Below are positions 9,078 through 23,585 of a DNA stretch of 64,000 nt, piece by piece. Source of the stretch: Epithemia pelagica (Eukaryota > Bacillariophyta > Bacillariophyceae > Surirellales > Surirellaceae). Location of the stretch: the NCBI GenBank assembly GCA_946965045.2, contig OX337228.1, positions 558,001 to 622,000 of the forward strand, given 5' to 3'. Under the pieces are notes generated by a model, which was given only the letters and a program-made list of their open reading frames with translations, was not told the origin of the DNA and did no database searches. The position numbers and the translations under genes are program-made. The first letter of the stretch is position 1. Each line of letters opens with the position of its first letter.

Positions 9078-12000
9078 TTACAACCAACCAAGAAAGGTGC
9101 TCGGCATCATACAAATCTGTTCATCTTTCTGTGCCACTGCGAGCAATTGTCGCACATGCTTATCAATTGGGTCATCCGACGATGGTGACGACTTGCTCGC
9201 AGTGCTGCTGGTTTCTTTGGAACGATTGGGGGCACAAGAGGCCAAACGAGCTTGCGCAGTAGAAACATTCTTGGAAATACGTTCCAACAATTGTTTTTCC
9301 ATTTCTTGGGTTTTCACGTCCGGCTTGGCCAAGGATTTTGTATAAAAGGCAATCAGATCGTCTCGCAAGAGAAGATGCAAAATGGTATCCATGAGCTCCC
9401 GTTCACTGGCAATGGCATCGGCAATGGTCATCATGGTATGGAGAAAGGGTCCTTGGAGCAGAGGGAATCCGATGAGAGTGGACAGATTGCGCGTCATGCG
9501 AAAAGGGAGGAGTGTTTTGTCAAAGAGGCCATGACTGTTGTACAGAATTCGGGCATCGCACGACCGTGTCGTTCCGGAATTGCGGAAAAACACCACTTGA
9601 TCCGGATTTCGTTCGGCAATGGCAAACACGTACTGGAACAAACAGTCCGCCGCCCATTGTTGGGCAAAGGTTCGTTTGAATTGGTAAAAGAGTTCGGTGC
9701 TGCCCAAAAAAGACAAGATTTGATTGGTCAAGATTTGAGGGCTGGACGCCCGGCAAATGTGCCGAAAGATTTCGGTTCGCTTTTCGCGTTCCAATCGGGC
9801 GCGATCTGCATCCTTGAGGGCATCAAATTCGGACCCCGATAGAGCCTTACATAGTTCGTCATTGAACCGGACTGCCAATTCATCCTCCTCCACGCCACTC
9901 GTGTGGCTGTTGTTGTTTTGAGAGGAGGCAGTCAATTTGTAAAGCTCATACTCATGTTCCATTGACGTCCAGTCGTCCGGTTCCACAACCAGTCGGAGAC
10001 GCTGGGCCACTGGAATCACTGGTTGCGGTTTGACAGCTAAATGGGCCCGAGCGCTCTTCATTCCCTTGCGCAACAGTTTATCCACCACAAAATGTGTCTG
10101 AGTCGTGCGTTCGTCGGTTCGAGTCCAATACGACAGGGCACATTGGAGGACAAAGTGATAGGTCTTGCCATCGTCTCCCACCATTCCAATCCGACGGACG
10201 AGATTCTCCTTTCGTCGAACAATTTCTACCACGGGTTCAAAACGGACAAGTTTGGGATGAAGCTCGGGATTGGGTCGGCTATCCGTCCAGGAATAATTCG
10301 GCATATAGTTTCCAGGGATCTCAATAATCGCAGAACTGCCACCAAAATCACCACCAAACCCTTCTCTCTTTGCCGCTGCAGCGGCTATATTAGCAGCGTT
10401 GGCGGCCGCCTTTTTCGCGGCAGCGGCCGAAGAGGACGTTGTAGATTGTGCAGCTCCACCTTCGGGGTTGAATTCGTTTTCGGTAGTTACTGTTCGTGAA
10501 CTTGCGTAACGGGGATCACAGGCACCGGGCCACAAATCGGGAGGATGTCCCATGCCGTACATGGCCAAGGCAGGAGACACATCTACAAGTTTCAAGGATG
10601 AAGGACCCGCGTAAACTTGGAATTGGAGCTTTTCGCGCCACTCTCGTATCTTGTTCAGCATTTCCTTGGGAGTTCCGGACGGAGTGGGCGTTGTCTCACC
10701 TTTGGTATCATTGGACGAAACACTGAAATCCGCTTCAAACTGTTTTCTGTAGCGTTCTTTAAAATCATTGTTTTGACGCGTTCGTTCGTCATTTCGAGAG
10801 GTGGAATCACTTGGTCGAAAATACTTGACTGCAATTCTTCCTAGAGTTTTCCAGCACGACTGTGCCATTGTCTCTTCCTCTGATTTTCGAAGGCCCACAA
10901 GCTGACATTCCAACCTTTCTTCTAGAGCTATGATCGTTCCGAGAAAGTCCTCTTCCGTCGATGGCCTGAATTTGACAATCAGTTCCTCCAGAATTGTTTC
11001 TAGTTGACTACATAGCGAGGCATGCGAGCGCCGCAACAAGGTCAACAGCTCCTCGGAAAATTGAACCGAAGGCATATGCTGAGAGGAACCCGATGGGACC
11101 GGACCTCTTGCGCGTTCCACATCGCGTCGTTCGAGATAGAACGCTCGTAGGGGATAGTATATCGACTGAGGGTATGTTCTGGCCACCATGGAGACCAACT
11201 GTTTCAAACCAGAGCCCTCGGGTCGGTGAAGGCCACTCAACAGTTGAGGTAGCCATGGAAGCCAAACCCAACTGGGTAAAAGAGCACCACGGCTCTCAAA
11301 TGTAGTACAAAGAACAGCAGGCGTGCCCCCATCCTTGGAAAGCATCCACAGGCATTTTGCAATATGAAGCCGCGCCCATTCATGTGTATCCAGACGAACA
11401 GCCTCGAGGTAGCAACCGATAGCTTGGGCGAGATACTGAGCAACTTTTTTCGACGAAGCTGCCTTGTCCTGTTGCTGCTCCGCGGTTGCCTTTTGAGCTT
11501 GCTGTTCAGCCGCATCGCCAAGCTCTGCACAAAGATTGCCCCAGTCCAACCACGCACGGGAGTGATACGGGCAAATCTGGACCGAATGACAAAACGCTTG
11601 GTTCGCTTTGGAGCGACTTCCCAATGAAACCAGAAGTTCCGCCTTCAAACGAAACAGTTCGCTTTTCTGTGATGGGTCAAAGAATGAAAGATTGGTTGTG
11701 TTGACAAGGTTAAGACCACCCTGTCGTTCCCTTTCTGAGCTTGGATTCATGTATGCCAATATCTGTTCCCTTAGCTGAAGATACGCGTCTAGAACGTTCA
11801 TAGTGCTTTTATCGGAAGCTCTACTGATCAATCGCAAGGAAACATCTCTCAAATCATGCTTTCTCGCTGTTTTGGCAAGTCGGATAGCAGTCCAAGGTCG
11901 ATCGTGGAGGGTAGCCAATACATTTGGCTCGCTCCAATGAAATATCTTCGTGATTGCTCCAAACATGTGGGTCCGCCATGCAAGGATTTCATCCCACATT

Positions 12001-15000
12001 GTTAAAGGTTCACAGGGGTTTGGAAGCCGTCCACGCCATGCATTTAAAAGATTCTTGAGGTCAGGAACAGTGCGTCCCTCAGAGTGATTCCCAGTCTCAA
12101 CCATTATTTGCCCGGATTCCCGTACCTCCACAAGTCGATGAAAAAAGTGAAACAAGGATGCATGAACAGGACTACCACTAGAGAGGTGGGGTAAGAGCTG
12201 CCACTTGTATAGACACAGTTGAGCTGATTGGGCATGAAGATTCTCAACTTCACCAAGCTTCCCGTCCGCTACAGCCAGAAGAGTCTCGCTCAACTTCACA
12301 GTTGCATCCCCGCTCTCTCCCGCAACAAGTAGAGAGGGAGCTCCACAGAGTGCTCTTACTTTGACCCAATCTTGGGTTTTCCAAGCACAATCAAGTTGCA
12401 AGCGATGGTTTGCAGAGGCGTTTGCAAACTCAGAAACAACTTCCAGTTGACAAACCTGGCGCTGTATTTCAACCCATCTCTCCTCCCACAAATCCATTTC
12501 AAATTCTGAGGGAGCCACAGCTGCGTTTGGAGCCTGTACAAGGTCAATTAATTCCAAATAAGCATCGGAAGCATCTGAAAGGAAACCTCCAGTATCCATC
12601 GACACAGCTTTCCAGCTCTTGGGAAGTTTACACGATTCCCGAGCTAAGCTCATCCATATCTTCTCCTCCGAGAGTTGTCGGTAGCAATGACGCATGGCAC
12701 TAATGGACTTTTCTCCTAAAGGGAGCATGGGGGCAGCCTGGTATTGCAACTCGAGGATCGACAAAACTTCATACCAAGCATTGTAGTTCTCTGCCAAAGA
12801 CACCAGCAAACTAAGATCGAACACCGGTATAGGTCGAAGATGAAGAACCGCATTCAAGAAGGCTCTTGGTGAGTTCATCGTTGACCTTTCTGTTGAACAC
12901 CGATGCCCTGGTTGTAAAAATTGCGCATGGTACGGCCGAGAGAGCAAAATCTCCATTGCATATGAAAGCTTCGCACGGGCTTTATTTTCCTGTTGTTGCC
13001 AACACAACGGCAGCATCGACTCAAGAAGAAACTGGGCCATGCTGTCGTTGCTGTGTATGAGAATCCGAAGCGCCGCATTCAAATCCGGATCCTCGCATTG
13101 CACTAAACTCAACATGGCTTCAACTAGGACAACAATCCAGAAACGCCCACAGATGCCCTCGAAATCGCTATGAAGAAATCTCCAAAGGACATCAAGCACA
13201 GACAAAGATGATGCGTCTGGACTTGAAAGATACTCTCTGAAAAGCTCTGTTCGCGCCTCAACATTGGCATTGAGCAAACATGCCACAAGAGATCTACCAA
13301 AAACCAAGTCGCCACTTTGCCCGAGATCCGACAGACGGAAACACTGGATAAAATGTCGTATCAAGTCCGCAATAGGTTGTGCCACAACATCGTTCGGTAA
13401 GCATCGAAAGTCAACTGTCGATAGCTTCCAAAGAAGACTGTTTCGTTCCTTAACAATAACTGGTGAACCCGAACTTGGTTCCAGCAACAGCTTTCCTACT
13501 ATCTTGGTAGCCATCATTAGCACCATCACGTTGTCACTGTGATCCAAGAGAGAGCTGATGATATGGTAGAACGTTTTTCGGTTCGACGAAAAGACGTAAA
13601 ATATGTCACCCTTCTCCAAGACAGAGAGAACCAAGTAGATAGATCGCAGCAAACTGCTGGTTCCTGTGGTCTTTGTAATACGGCTGCGACTCATTTGGTG
13701 AACAGCATCCTCACCTTCTCGCTTCAGTATCTCTGAGATTATTCCTTTTGTTGGCGTGTGGCAAAGAATCCCCGTAAACTGGCTGTTGGTTGTTGATGAA
13801 TAGGCTCCTTGTCTCTGTTTAGCAACCGCCTCCGATACATGTTCTTTCGTCAGGAAGTTCGTGAGGATAAGAAGGGTACCCTCGAGCCGATTAAGGAAAC
13901 TCTTGCTCTTTTGACACAAGCACTTGACAAGTTCTAGGCCGAAGACAAGGAACGACAGGTCAGCCTGTGAGGACGCATCTTTCGGTGAAGTCTTCGAGCG
14001 CCTTGGTGAATCACTCGACTGATGACTTGATGATGATTTTCTCTGTAAAGACTGTATTGCTTCAAGAAGGATTTTTTCAACGGCGGTCGCCATCACATCG
14101 CTTTGTCCAAGAACATGAACGGCATGAGGAGCTAATTCGTTTATTTTTGTTCGAAATATCGCGTTCTTCCTTGCGCACTCAAAAGATGCGGAAACAACTC
14201 GAGCCACCAATGATCTATTTTGCTCCATAAACAAGACATTCTTCGACCGGCTCACAACCACTAGAATGTCCAGTGATGTAGCGAGTACAGCGCTATCGGG
14301 TTTCGCTTGGTTGACCTTCTCGAAAGGTTGGGGGCGAATCGGAGCACTGAATCTACGTAGGACGTCCTCTAACAAGAATCTCAAAGACTCTCCAAGATTC
14401 CGCACTCCTTGGTCCGTTTTTAAGGCGCGAACATCAGGTTCGGCGAGTTGAAGAAGCTGGCGGACGATGAAATTCAAAATCAATTCTTGATCTTCATTTG
14501 AAAGAAGATGTTGCGGATCTGATGTTCCTAAAGAGGAGGCGTCCCATTTCAGCAAAAGATGGATTACTTCCGCAGCGAGTATTTTGTTCTCGAACGGACC
14601 GCTGGTCGAAAGTCCGAGCCGATTCAGCGTGCCAACCAGTAAACTCGAAAACTGTTTACTGTGGTCTTGGAAGATGGGTGCACCCTTGATTATTGTCAAA
14701 CAGATATGTGCTAATTGCGGTGTCGAATTCGATTCTTCCAACATTATTTGAGCGGTTTGGTCAACGAGGCCTTTGATATCTTGCGCCGACAATCGATGTT
14801 GCAGTGTAGGCAGTAAGATATCAAGCGCTGCTCGGACAAGCTCTTTTCCTTCCTGGTGATGGGAACGAATCAAAGCTGTATAGACTTGCCGCGTAGTCTT
14901 TTCTGATGTCCCAAACCTCTTCGTGAGTTGACATATACATATGTACGCCCAACTGGTACAAGCTATGTCTTCACTTTTCAGCAAGCTTGAACAGTATCGA

Positions 15001-18000
15001 ACTATATCCTTCTTGTAAGACGCAATGGATTCTGGAGCACCATCAACAAATACACTTAGCAGCTGAAGACATTCAACGCGAAGTCTATCGCTGCAAACCG
15101 CCGGTGATCCCTTCTGAAAGAGGACTTGATGGACAAATTCATTTATCATGGTCGGTTCAAGAATGTCCGCGAGAATTCCTTTGCGACAAGCATCGGTGAG
15201 CAACGGCAATAGAAGAAGTTGGATACTCAGGACCTTCGTTTCTTCGTTGTTTTCAGCCATTAAACGTCTCATAATCTTGTTCGCAAAGTGTTGTTTCTGG
15301 TTGGATCCAAGTAACAAGAGCGGTGCTTCTCCCAAGAATCTCCTAACCATGATGAAATTTGCTGTGACGGCCTGAAGGAAAATACAGAGCAACTCAAACA
15401 TGACCTCTACGAAAGAGTCAATGTCCATGCGTGAGGCACTACTTGCATACACCATCAGAAAGGACGCCATAAGAGTTGATTCATCATGGAATCGATTTTG
15501 AACTTGTTCTTCGTGTTGCAATCGTAAGAAACGACCTCTGCTCCTCCAAAGCAGCCGCATTGCTCTGACAATATCAGTTTGCTCCGCGAAATAGGACATA
15601 TTGTGCTCAACAAGACTTTTCAAGACCCTGAGACCATGCAACTGAACTTCCAACGCATCGTTTGTCATCGGCCAGGGTGGCCCGTTCACATCTAACCTTG
15701 TAATTCCGATACCATGAAGAGACGCTTGTCCAGGACCTGAGGTATTCACCCCTTTCTCAGATCTCATGATAGCAAGAGGGCGCTCGAAGCAGACATTGAG
15801 AAGTACCAAGGAACTCTGCTTTGAACAGAGAAATTCACGAAGAGGAGAGCTGTCATGACGCTCCAAGATCGACTCAAAGAGTTCACTGTATACAGGATAC
15901 TTTAGACGCTGGAAAAAGAAATCGACCGCTGCCTGAGGGTGTCTGTTCAAGAAGCGGGCAATATGAGGACGGAAAGGTGAGCTCGTGTAGCACACTTTGA
16001 ATTCAGGAAGGACACGTTCAATCTTCAGACAAGTCGCAACAAGGGGCTCCACAAATTTAGAGGCATGTGGAAGCAGCCAAAAGACTTCCACGATCGCCGC
16101 AGCAACCAGAGGCTCTTCACCTTCGTTCCAAATCCCGAGGCTTGTTATTCTTTTCGGCTCTGTCCATTTCTTGAGATGATCCAATAACTTCTCGCCCAGT
16201 GTCTTGTTGAACCAAGAGCTAAGCAGGGACAACAGCTTTGACAGACCACGAAGAAGAGGAATGGATAACCTCGTGTAGTCTCTAAGGTTCAATAGCACAG
16301 GGCGAATACATGTTTGAAGGAGCTCTTTTGGGAGACGAGAATGAGACTTCGAATGCTCTCCTTGGCTCCCCGATACCGAACTTAACGCAAGTACATCTCG
16401 CAAGGCGTTGTGACTTGCAACAACAGCTTCACGAGGGTGTGAAACGAGAGACCGGAACAAAAGGCTAATCATGTGAGGACGTATGTTGCCAATGCTAGTT
16501 GATGATTCTGCATCGAAAAAAACATCTGTGTAACCACGAACAACCGAATGAAGGAGCGAGATAGAAGAAACACGAAGTTGTACGCCAGGAGGAAGTTCTT
16601 TTGGGATGACGACTCTTGCGGATTGACCAGCGATCTCAAGAATCAAGGATCGTCGAAAGAACAATGCAGACGCATGAGAGGGAAAATGAGTTCTCTTGTC
16701 TCCAATATTTGATGTAAAGCCATTTTTGTCAACGGTACAACCAAGCAAGGGCTTGTCCGACATTTCCCCATCAGCAACCGAGCACATTTTCAATATTTCC
16801 GAGAGCAAGTTCAACAAGTGTGTGTCTGTCAAAGGGAAGAACTTTGGTGCCTCTGACAACAAAAAAGCGACTGCTTCAATCACACCGATTTGATGAGGCA
16901 GCGGGAGCGAGCGAAGGTGGCGAGAATACAGCAACCTTTTCAACGTAGAAGCATGGGTTGAAAATATTTCTGTCGGCTTTCCTGGGAGGAGGACAAAGTG
17001 CCTCAAAAAGAAGCGAGCACATACCCTGGGATAAAACGTCGTCGAACATCGGGTCAGATAATGACCGAAACCCTAAATTGCTAAGGTCTGCACGCTCGTC
17101 CCTTACCTGACCAAATGCTGCGGATAAACCAGTTCATGCAAAGATATCTTGACAACTTCCTCCATGGGAGTGATGCGTATGGAGCTCGCTCTGTCCTCTG
17201 TGGTTCGTATATTGGTAGGTGTCTTTTCATTCATGTTTTCTTTCTGTTCACGGGGATGGCTGTCGCGGGCCTGCTTAGACGAATAAAGAGGATCCCATAT
17301 TAGTGTCTGTGTAGCTGAAGACGCATCATGATTGTCAACAATCGAATGATCAGTCCAACACCTCGTCCCTTGGCCGTAGAGGCACGTGCATATTTGAAAA
17401 AAGAACTCAGTCGCTCGTGCCGACGTTGAGGCAATCTCGCGAGGCGCAGTCTTGACGCTCACGAAGGCAGCAATGAACAGTTCCATCTCGTGATGATGAG
17501 ATTTCCACTCTGGTAGCGCCGTTCTTGAATATACCAAGATGTGTACAAGAATACACATAACAACCTCACGATGACATGCCCCGCATAATGATTGAACGAG
17601 GCAGGAACAGAAATCAGAGGGCGCTTCAGCTAAACTCCAACTAGCTGAGTTGAAAAGTTTTTCGATCAATTTCTTCGTAACTGCAAAAACAGGTAGGGAC
17701 TTGCTATCAGGGATTTCCTTTAGCGTGTCAACCAGGGCTTCCGCAGCGGGGCTGGGTTTTAGTTCAGGAAGAAAAGTGCAAAGTAGATCGAATGCTTTTT
17801 CCTCGGAGGGCTCGTTATCCTTCGCTTCTTCTTCTCTCAGTGTTGCTGCATACAGTAATCCCGCCACAACATTAGCTTCTTCGGCTCCTGCTGAGTTTCG
17901 AAGTAAGTTGTCCAGTGGTTCCTTCCGTACTTGCTGACTATCGTGTGAAGCGTCTCCTTCTGTTACCCCCTCTACTTTGGAAGTGCTTCTGTCTCCACGA

Positions 18001-21000
18001 CGAAGATAGCACTTCATGGCCGACTCGACAACAGTTAATGCAGCAGAAGCTTGACTTGCTTTGGTATCCACCATCACTTTTTTGGAATAGGCGTCGAAGT
18101 CAATTTTGTCAAAATCCGCACAATCCCATAAATCCTTCCCCCCTTGAGAACCCCATTCAATCGCCTTCTTTCCTGGAATTGCCTGCTTGGGCGTCACGTT
18201 CTCACTTTGCTGGTCGCTGTTATCGGGGTTGCTATTCGGTGCCGATGCCCCGTTCAGCAGTGGTTCCGTAAGAGCCAGTGTCTTGAGCATTCTTACTGCA
18301 TGATTCAGAGGGATGGGAAGCGAAAATGACTCCATCCCACTCTCGTCGGTGTCTGATGCAACTTTCCAAGAACAGTCTGTCACTTGTAACCAAGGAACAA
18401 ACAGGTCGTTACGATAATACTTGACTTCGTCTTTACCAGTCACTAGCGGCAGAAACGTATGGTCTCGAAGAAATTGACGATTCTTTCCTCCCAGTTTCCC
18501 AAGCAGTCGGAGCGTGAGTAGTCCATATGGATACGGTGCAGGTTGCAAATGACGTGAGAGCGATCGCATCAGCATAGACAAGAGATCCACTTGCTTCGAA
18601 AGCTCTGGGTATAGGAACATGGGATTCAAATTATCCACCCAAAATTCCAGAGTCCGCAATCTTTCAACAAAACGACCACAAAATGTGAGAAAGCAGCAAC
18701 GAACTTTGCGATATCTCGTCTTTTGCTGTCCATCACATGAGTACAATGCGTGTTGCGATCCAAAGACTTACCCTAAATTTACCAAATCTCCGGAATCGGA
18801 ATCCAATGCCGGAACTATAACGCGCAAGAGCAGATTTAAATGGGGCAGCAACGAGGACAAACGAGCCGGGATTGTCAAGCACAGTTCAATGGCTGTGTGG
18901 GCAATGTTGCTATTGTTGTTTCCCGTGGACGTGGTACCTGGGGATGACAAGGCTGCGGACATGACTCGATAGAGACCATTCAAGACGGCTGGAATCAATG
19001 GTAAGAGTTCTCTGTACGATTCCTCAAATTTTCCGGCCGAGATGGAACGGAAAATGTACCGTAGCAGCATGCAATTGGCATCGGGCCAATCTGGTACATG
19101 CTCCATTGCTGCACGGAAGGAGACCACCACCATACGTTTCAATTGTTTTCGTATCACATACTCATTTTCTGGGAAGGACGCCAAAGACTTGAGCACACGT
19201 TCAAAACACTGCAACAACGATAAACTCGCTTGCTGACGGCGTTTGTAGGACTCGTGTGGCCCTGCCAACACCCGTTGAATCTGCCGTTCCGCTTCTAGAC
19301 CAAGGCTACCGCTTTCATTGTCATCTTTTTCGATTGATGGCAAGTATATTATTTTTCTCATGTAGGTACCACCAAAGTCCCTGGCTTCATCATTCTGTAG
19401 ACGTTCATCGTACTTATCCACCGAGAGTTCCTCCATTCGGTTGACCAGATATTCCAGAAAAATAGAGCAAACGTGGTAGCTCGTCGAAGAATTGCAGGCC
19501 AACCAGTGACGGGGAATCACCATGGCCATGGAATCGTCCATGATTCCATCCACCAAACAATCCATCTCTTGACCCAATGTTAACCGCAGCGTTGTTCCAT
19601 CCAAACGGGCAAAGGATGCGGCAAAGTAAGTGAGTGCATCGCGATATTGTTCCTGATTGGTGGTATTACCCGTGCTGGCTCCGACCGTGGCGGCGGCTTT
19701 CGTGGGGTCCATGACCGCCGGTGTCGTGGCTTCGGTCGTCACTGGTTCTTGCAAAATCTCGGTCACGGGAAGAATGATTCGAATGTATCGCCGTACAATG
19801 GACATTTCGTAGAGTGTCAAACATGTATTGGTTGGTTCTTCTGTGGACAACAAGACCATCCAGTCCGTCGGTTGTGTCGTGGTGGCAGCTTTTGTTGTTG
19901 TATCAGCCACAGGCGTCGCCGTGGTGGAGGTTCCAGCGGTTGCTCCGGCTGGTGTTGCCATGGTGGTACCCGAGGGTTTCGAATCGTCTCCCGGCGTCGT
20001 CTTGATGGTGGTGCGAGGCGAAGCTACGGATGGATGGGTCCCGCTTTGTTCATGGCTCGTGCTAATGTAGGTAATCACCGTCTTGAGATTCACCACAATG
20101 GCTCGTACCATGGACTGGATTTCTCGAATCGAGTCCAAACGATTGGCATTGTAAGAGGAAGAGGACAAGGACGACCAGGATGACGACGACGATGACGAAA
20201 AGTTGGGATGATTGACTTGCTGTTCGGCCACAATGTCAAGAATCATGCGACTGGGTCCTTCCTCCGTTTCCCTTGTCGTGGTGGTCGTCGTTTCGTGTGT
20301 ATTCGGACCCGTTGTCGTGGTCGTCGTTGGGAATGGCACGGAGGAGGTAGTACCACTGGTGGCTGTTGCTTTTGTTTCGGTAGAATCCGGCAAAGATTCG
20401 GAGAACGACGATGACGCATGGCTCTGCTGCAACACTAAAGATGGATAGGACTCGACCAAGGCATACAGTTTGTCGACCAAGGTTCTCAAAATGCGAACCA
20501 AAATGGAACGACCCGTCTGATGGGGTTGTGATTTGGGTGCTGATGCAGCAGGAGTCGTTGGACTGCTGCTGCTCGAATGGGTTCCTCCTCCGGTCGCCGC
20601 CGGACTGGTCGTCGTCGTGGAACTCTTGTTGTTGTTGCCTTGTGACTGTTTGGTCTTGTTGTAAATGATATCCACAACCGAAAAGAGCGTTCGGACGGCC
20701 GCATATTGCGTCGACATGGACGAAGAGGAGAGAGAGGAGGAGGACCCTCCAGCACCACCACTACTACTACTACTACTGCCCATTCGTCTCCCGGCACTCG
20801 TGTGGTTCTTGGGATGATAATGACTGGGTGATGGAATCCCAATCCAATCGTGCAAGACACGGGAAAAAATGAGCACGACCCGTGACAATTGTCGCATTGT
20901 CATTTGTGCCGAAAACTGTTGGACCAAATCCGACAAGGTCGTATAGGCCAAGGGACGTAGCAAGGTTTGTTCCGATACGACGACAAACAACCGAGACGAC

Positions 21001-22942
21001 GATGACGAGGAGGATGGAGCGTTGTGTGTTGGCGACGACGACGACAAGGACGATGCACTCGTACTCGCACTACTACTGCTTCCTCCTCCTCCTCCGACGC
21101 CCAAGAGAATGCGTTCATCGAGGAGGGCATCCAAATGGGAAGCGAATCCGATTCGAAATTCGGCATGATTGAGCAAATGTCGGGTGGCCACCAACAATTC
21201 CTTGCGCGTCGAGACGGATTCCTTGGGACAATGGGTCATGAGGGAAACGACATTGGTGGCCAAGGTTTCGGCATGGGGTTTCAAATGAGAGCTAAAGCCC
21301 CGCAACAGGTAGGTCAAAAAGCTCAACGTCTTGGCCTGTGCCGCAATCAATTCGCGATACCGATCGTAATACAATCGTTTCCACACGGCTCGAAGTTTGG
21401 CATTCGTGGGTTTGGCTGCGGAGGATTGCGACGAATCTACGGGCGTTCCACTCGAGTCGTTTTTTGTTGTTTCTTGTGCTTGTGCTTGTTCTTGTTGTTG
21501 TTGTTGTTGTTCGAGAACGACGAGGAGGGCTTCCCATTGCGGGGGTCGCAAGGCCAAGGCATTCATCATGGCCCCAATCATGCTGGGAATATTGGTTTTG
21601 ACAAATTTGGGATACAATTGAAACATGAGCATGACAATCAAGGGACATTCCGTCAAGACTCGAAAGGACAAGGTCGAAGGCAAGGGTGGTTGTGGTTGTT
21701 GAGAGGAGGGCGACACGGGCAATACTACGGACGGGGACAAGGAGGAGGACGACAGTGGGGAAGAGGACAAGGCAGGAGCCGCAGCCGCCATTCGTGCCGT
21801 GGTGGGAGCCGTAGGACTGGGAGTCGTGTTGGTGGTGGTGATGGCAGTGACACCCTCGTTCTTCTGCTTCTTGGGAGGAGTCGTTCCTGGAGCAGCATTC
21901 GACGTGGCTGTGGCAGTCTCGGTTCCTGTGGTTGGAGGAGTATTCTTCGCAGTGGTGGTGGTGGCACTGCGGGGAGCTTCTCCTACCACGGGTTCGACTT
22001 CCATGGGAGTCGTCGTAGTAGTAGTAGTGTCGGTCGTTGCGGTTCCTGCAATGGTGCTTGTAGAAGCAGCAGTTGTAGCAGCAGCAGCACTTGTTGTGTT
22101 TGTCGTTGTTGTTGTTGTTGGCGGAGGACTTGGTCCCAGTGTCGATATTGCTGGTGTTGGTGTTATCGTCGTTGTTGTTGTTGTTGTAGAATTGTTGGTG
22201 GTATTGCTGCTGGTCGTTGTTGTTGTTGTGGACGATGCCGCCGCCGCCAGGAGGGTCGAGGCGGCAAAATTGTGTTGGACGGCCCGGGGCAAGGAGCGAT
22301 ACAAGTCCACGACAAAATCCATAAAGGGTTGGACATCATCGGCGGGCAAGGTCCGATAGACCTTGTACAAATCAAACAAGATGCGACAGGCCATCAAGGC
22401 TTGGTCTTGCGAATCGCGTTGCAAGACGGACAAGGCCACGGCGACCAAATGAGGGGCATGTGGTCGCACCACATGGGTCAGGGGAAATTTGGAAATGAGT
22501 TCCAATACCAACAACCGCAAGGAAGGATCGGATGATGCGGAGGAGGAAGAGGATTGGGAGTGGAGGGGTGGTGTCGTCGTCGTCGTTGTGGTTGTGGTGT
22601 TCGGTGGTGCGGCTGGTCGAGTGGTCGTAGTCGTGGTTAAAATGGTACACAAACTGGGCAAGAGGGCGGACAACAAGAGTGGAAAATCGGACGAATGCAA
22701 AACCTCCAAGGCTTGTCGAACCTGTCGAGCCGCCTCCAAGGCACTCTCTCGATCACTTCCCAACAAGCGTTGTCGAATGGGTTCCCAATTCATACTTGAA
22801 GTAGTAGTAGTAGTAGTAGTCGCAGCAGTATTCATTCGAGGAGTGGTGGGGGTGGTGATGGTTGCTGTTGGGTTGCTTGTTGTTGTTGTTGTAGTTGGTG
22901 TCGTTGTAGAAGGAGGACAAGTGGCTGGAGGATGGCTCCTCG

Positions 22943-22977
<35 letters not shown>

Positions 22978-23009
22978 TTGGTATTGGCATTGGTATTGGT
23001 GGATTCCAT
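9078..23009 (-). CDS. TRA1: TRRAP/Tra1 pseudokinase, scaffold of SAGA/NuA4 (three exons)
   Basis: Exons 23009-18772, 18660-17107 and 17025-9078 are separated by introns of 111 and 81 bp (donors GTAAGT and GTAAGG, both preceded by GG or AG; acceptors TTGAAAG and ATCCCAG). The total is 13,740 bp, exactly 4,580 codons. Exon 1 joins exon 2 to read VNLG-LRTLEFWVDNLNP, matching the conserved TRRAP block. The protein has a huge Thr/Asn/Ser low-complexity N-terminus, long HEAT-like helical arrays, a FAT region (about 11,000-13,000), a PI3K-like domain (IPGNYMP.., LVRFEPVVEIVRRKENLVRRIGMVG) and a C-terminal FATC ending in FLGWL. The usual HRD-type and DFG catalytic residues are absent (AERNPDQVVFFRN instead), as in all Tra1/TRRAP pseudokinases. 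It recruits histone acetyltransferase complexes to activators in the nucleus. Confidence 0.95.
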
Positions 23010-23515
23010 ACTTGCCGTCGTCGTCGTCGCCTCCTCTCCAACCCAACGCTATACCTAGGTACAAGTGGAGAAACGAGAATAATCTTGATTCGATCGTTTC
23101 TTTTCTCTCTTTTTCTCTCGTTTGGTCTCTCTCTCTTTGTTTCGTACTAGTACCAAAGACCGACGAGACGAATAAGGGTGGTGGTGGTGAACGAGAGAAA
23201 CGAATCGAGAGGTGGTGAGTTCGGAGACAATAGGTTTTGGGTGCGGCGGCGCCGCGGTTCATGGTCGTCGTCCGAAAAAGAGGTGCGACCGATAAACGCG
23301 ACACCAAAGCGACTACACACAACCCGAAGGGATTCCAATAGGATTCGGGATAGGGAAATGCACCACAAACATATGCGCCATGCACACAAAAAACTGAGTT
23401 TTTGTGCAATCAACATGGATCAACCGTTTCTTCTCCGCAGAAGCAAACCCAACCCAAAGGTTGAAGGTTGAGCCTCGCACAAAAGAACAACAGCACACCA
23501 CGAAACTACTGTCAT
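23010..23515. promoter_or_regulatory. Bidirectional intergenic region between TRRAP and family copy 2
   Basis: The divergent start codons are about 500-580 bp apart. The TRRAP-proximal half is rich in TCTCT/TTTCT pyrimidine tracts. The half nearer copy 2, from about 23385, is shared with copy 1 and so belongs to the duplicated unit. No TATA box was identified with confidence. Confidence 0.4.
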
Positions 23516-23584
23516 TATGAGCGAAACAAGTAGGACCAAGCGCAAGCAAATAGACAACCCAAGCGACGACGAAGCGGAGGAGTA
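23516..23584 (+). other. Truncated N-terminal frame of family copy 2 (upstream ORF)
   Basis: ATG at 23516 encodes MSETSRTKRKQ plus an acidic stretch, the same N-terminus that is fused to the body of copy 1. In copy 2 it ends in a TAG directly abutting the ATG at 23586 (TAGATG), where copy 1 has GAG. A single G-to-T change has therefore converted the N-terminus into a separate 22-codon upstream ORF in the same frame. Confidence 0.75.
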
Positions 23585-23585
23585 G

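Noticed and set aside
17026-18771. Frame breaks in TRRAP as evidence for a pseudogene
   Set aside because: Both breaks are resolved by short GT-AG introns, and the exon sum is an exact multiple of three with conserved junction residues.
21024-22535. 503-codon Gly/Val/Ser/Cys-rich frame opposite TRRAP exon 1
   Set aside because: It is a by-product of the ACN/AAC low-complexity codons; no start context or domain.
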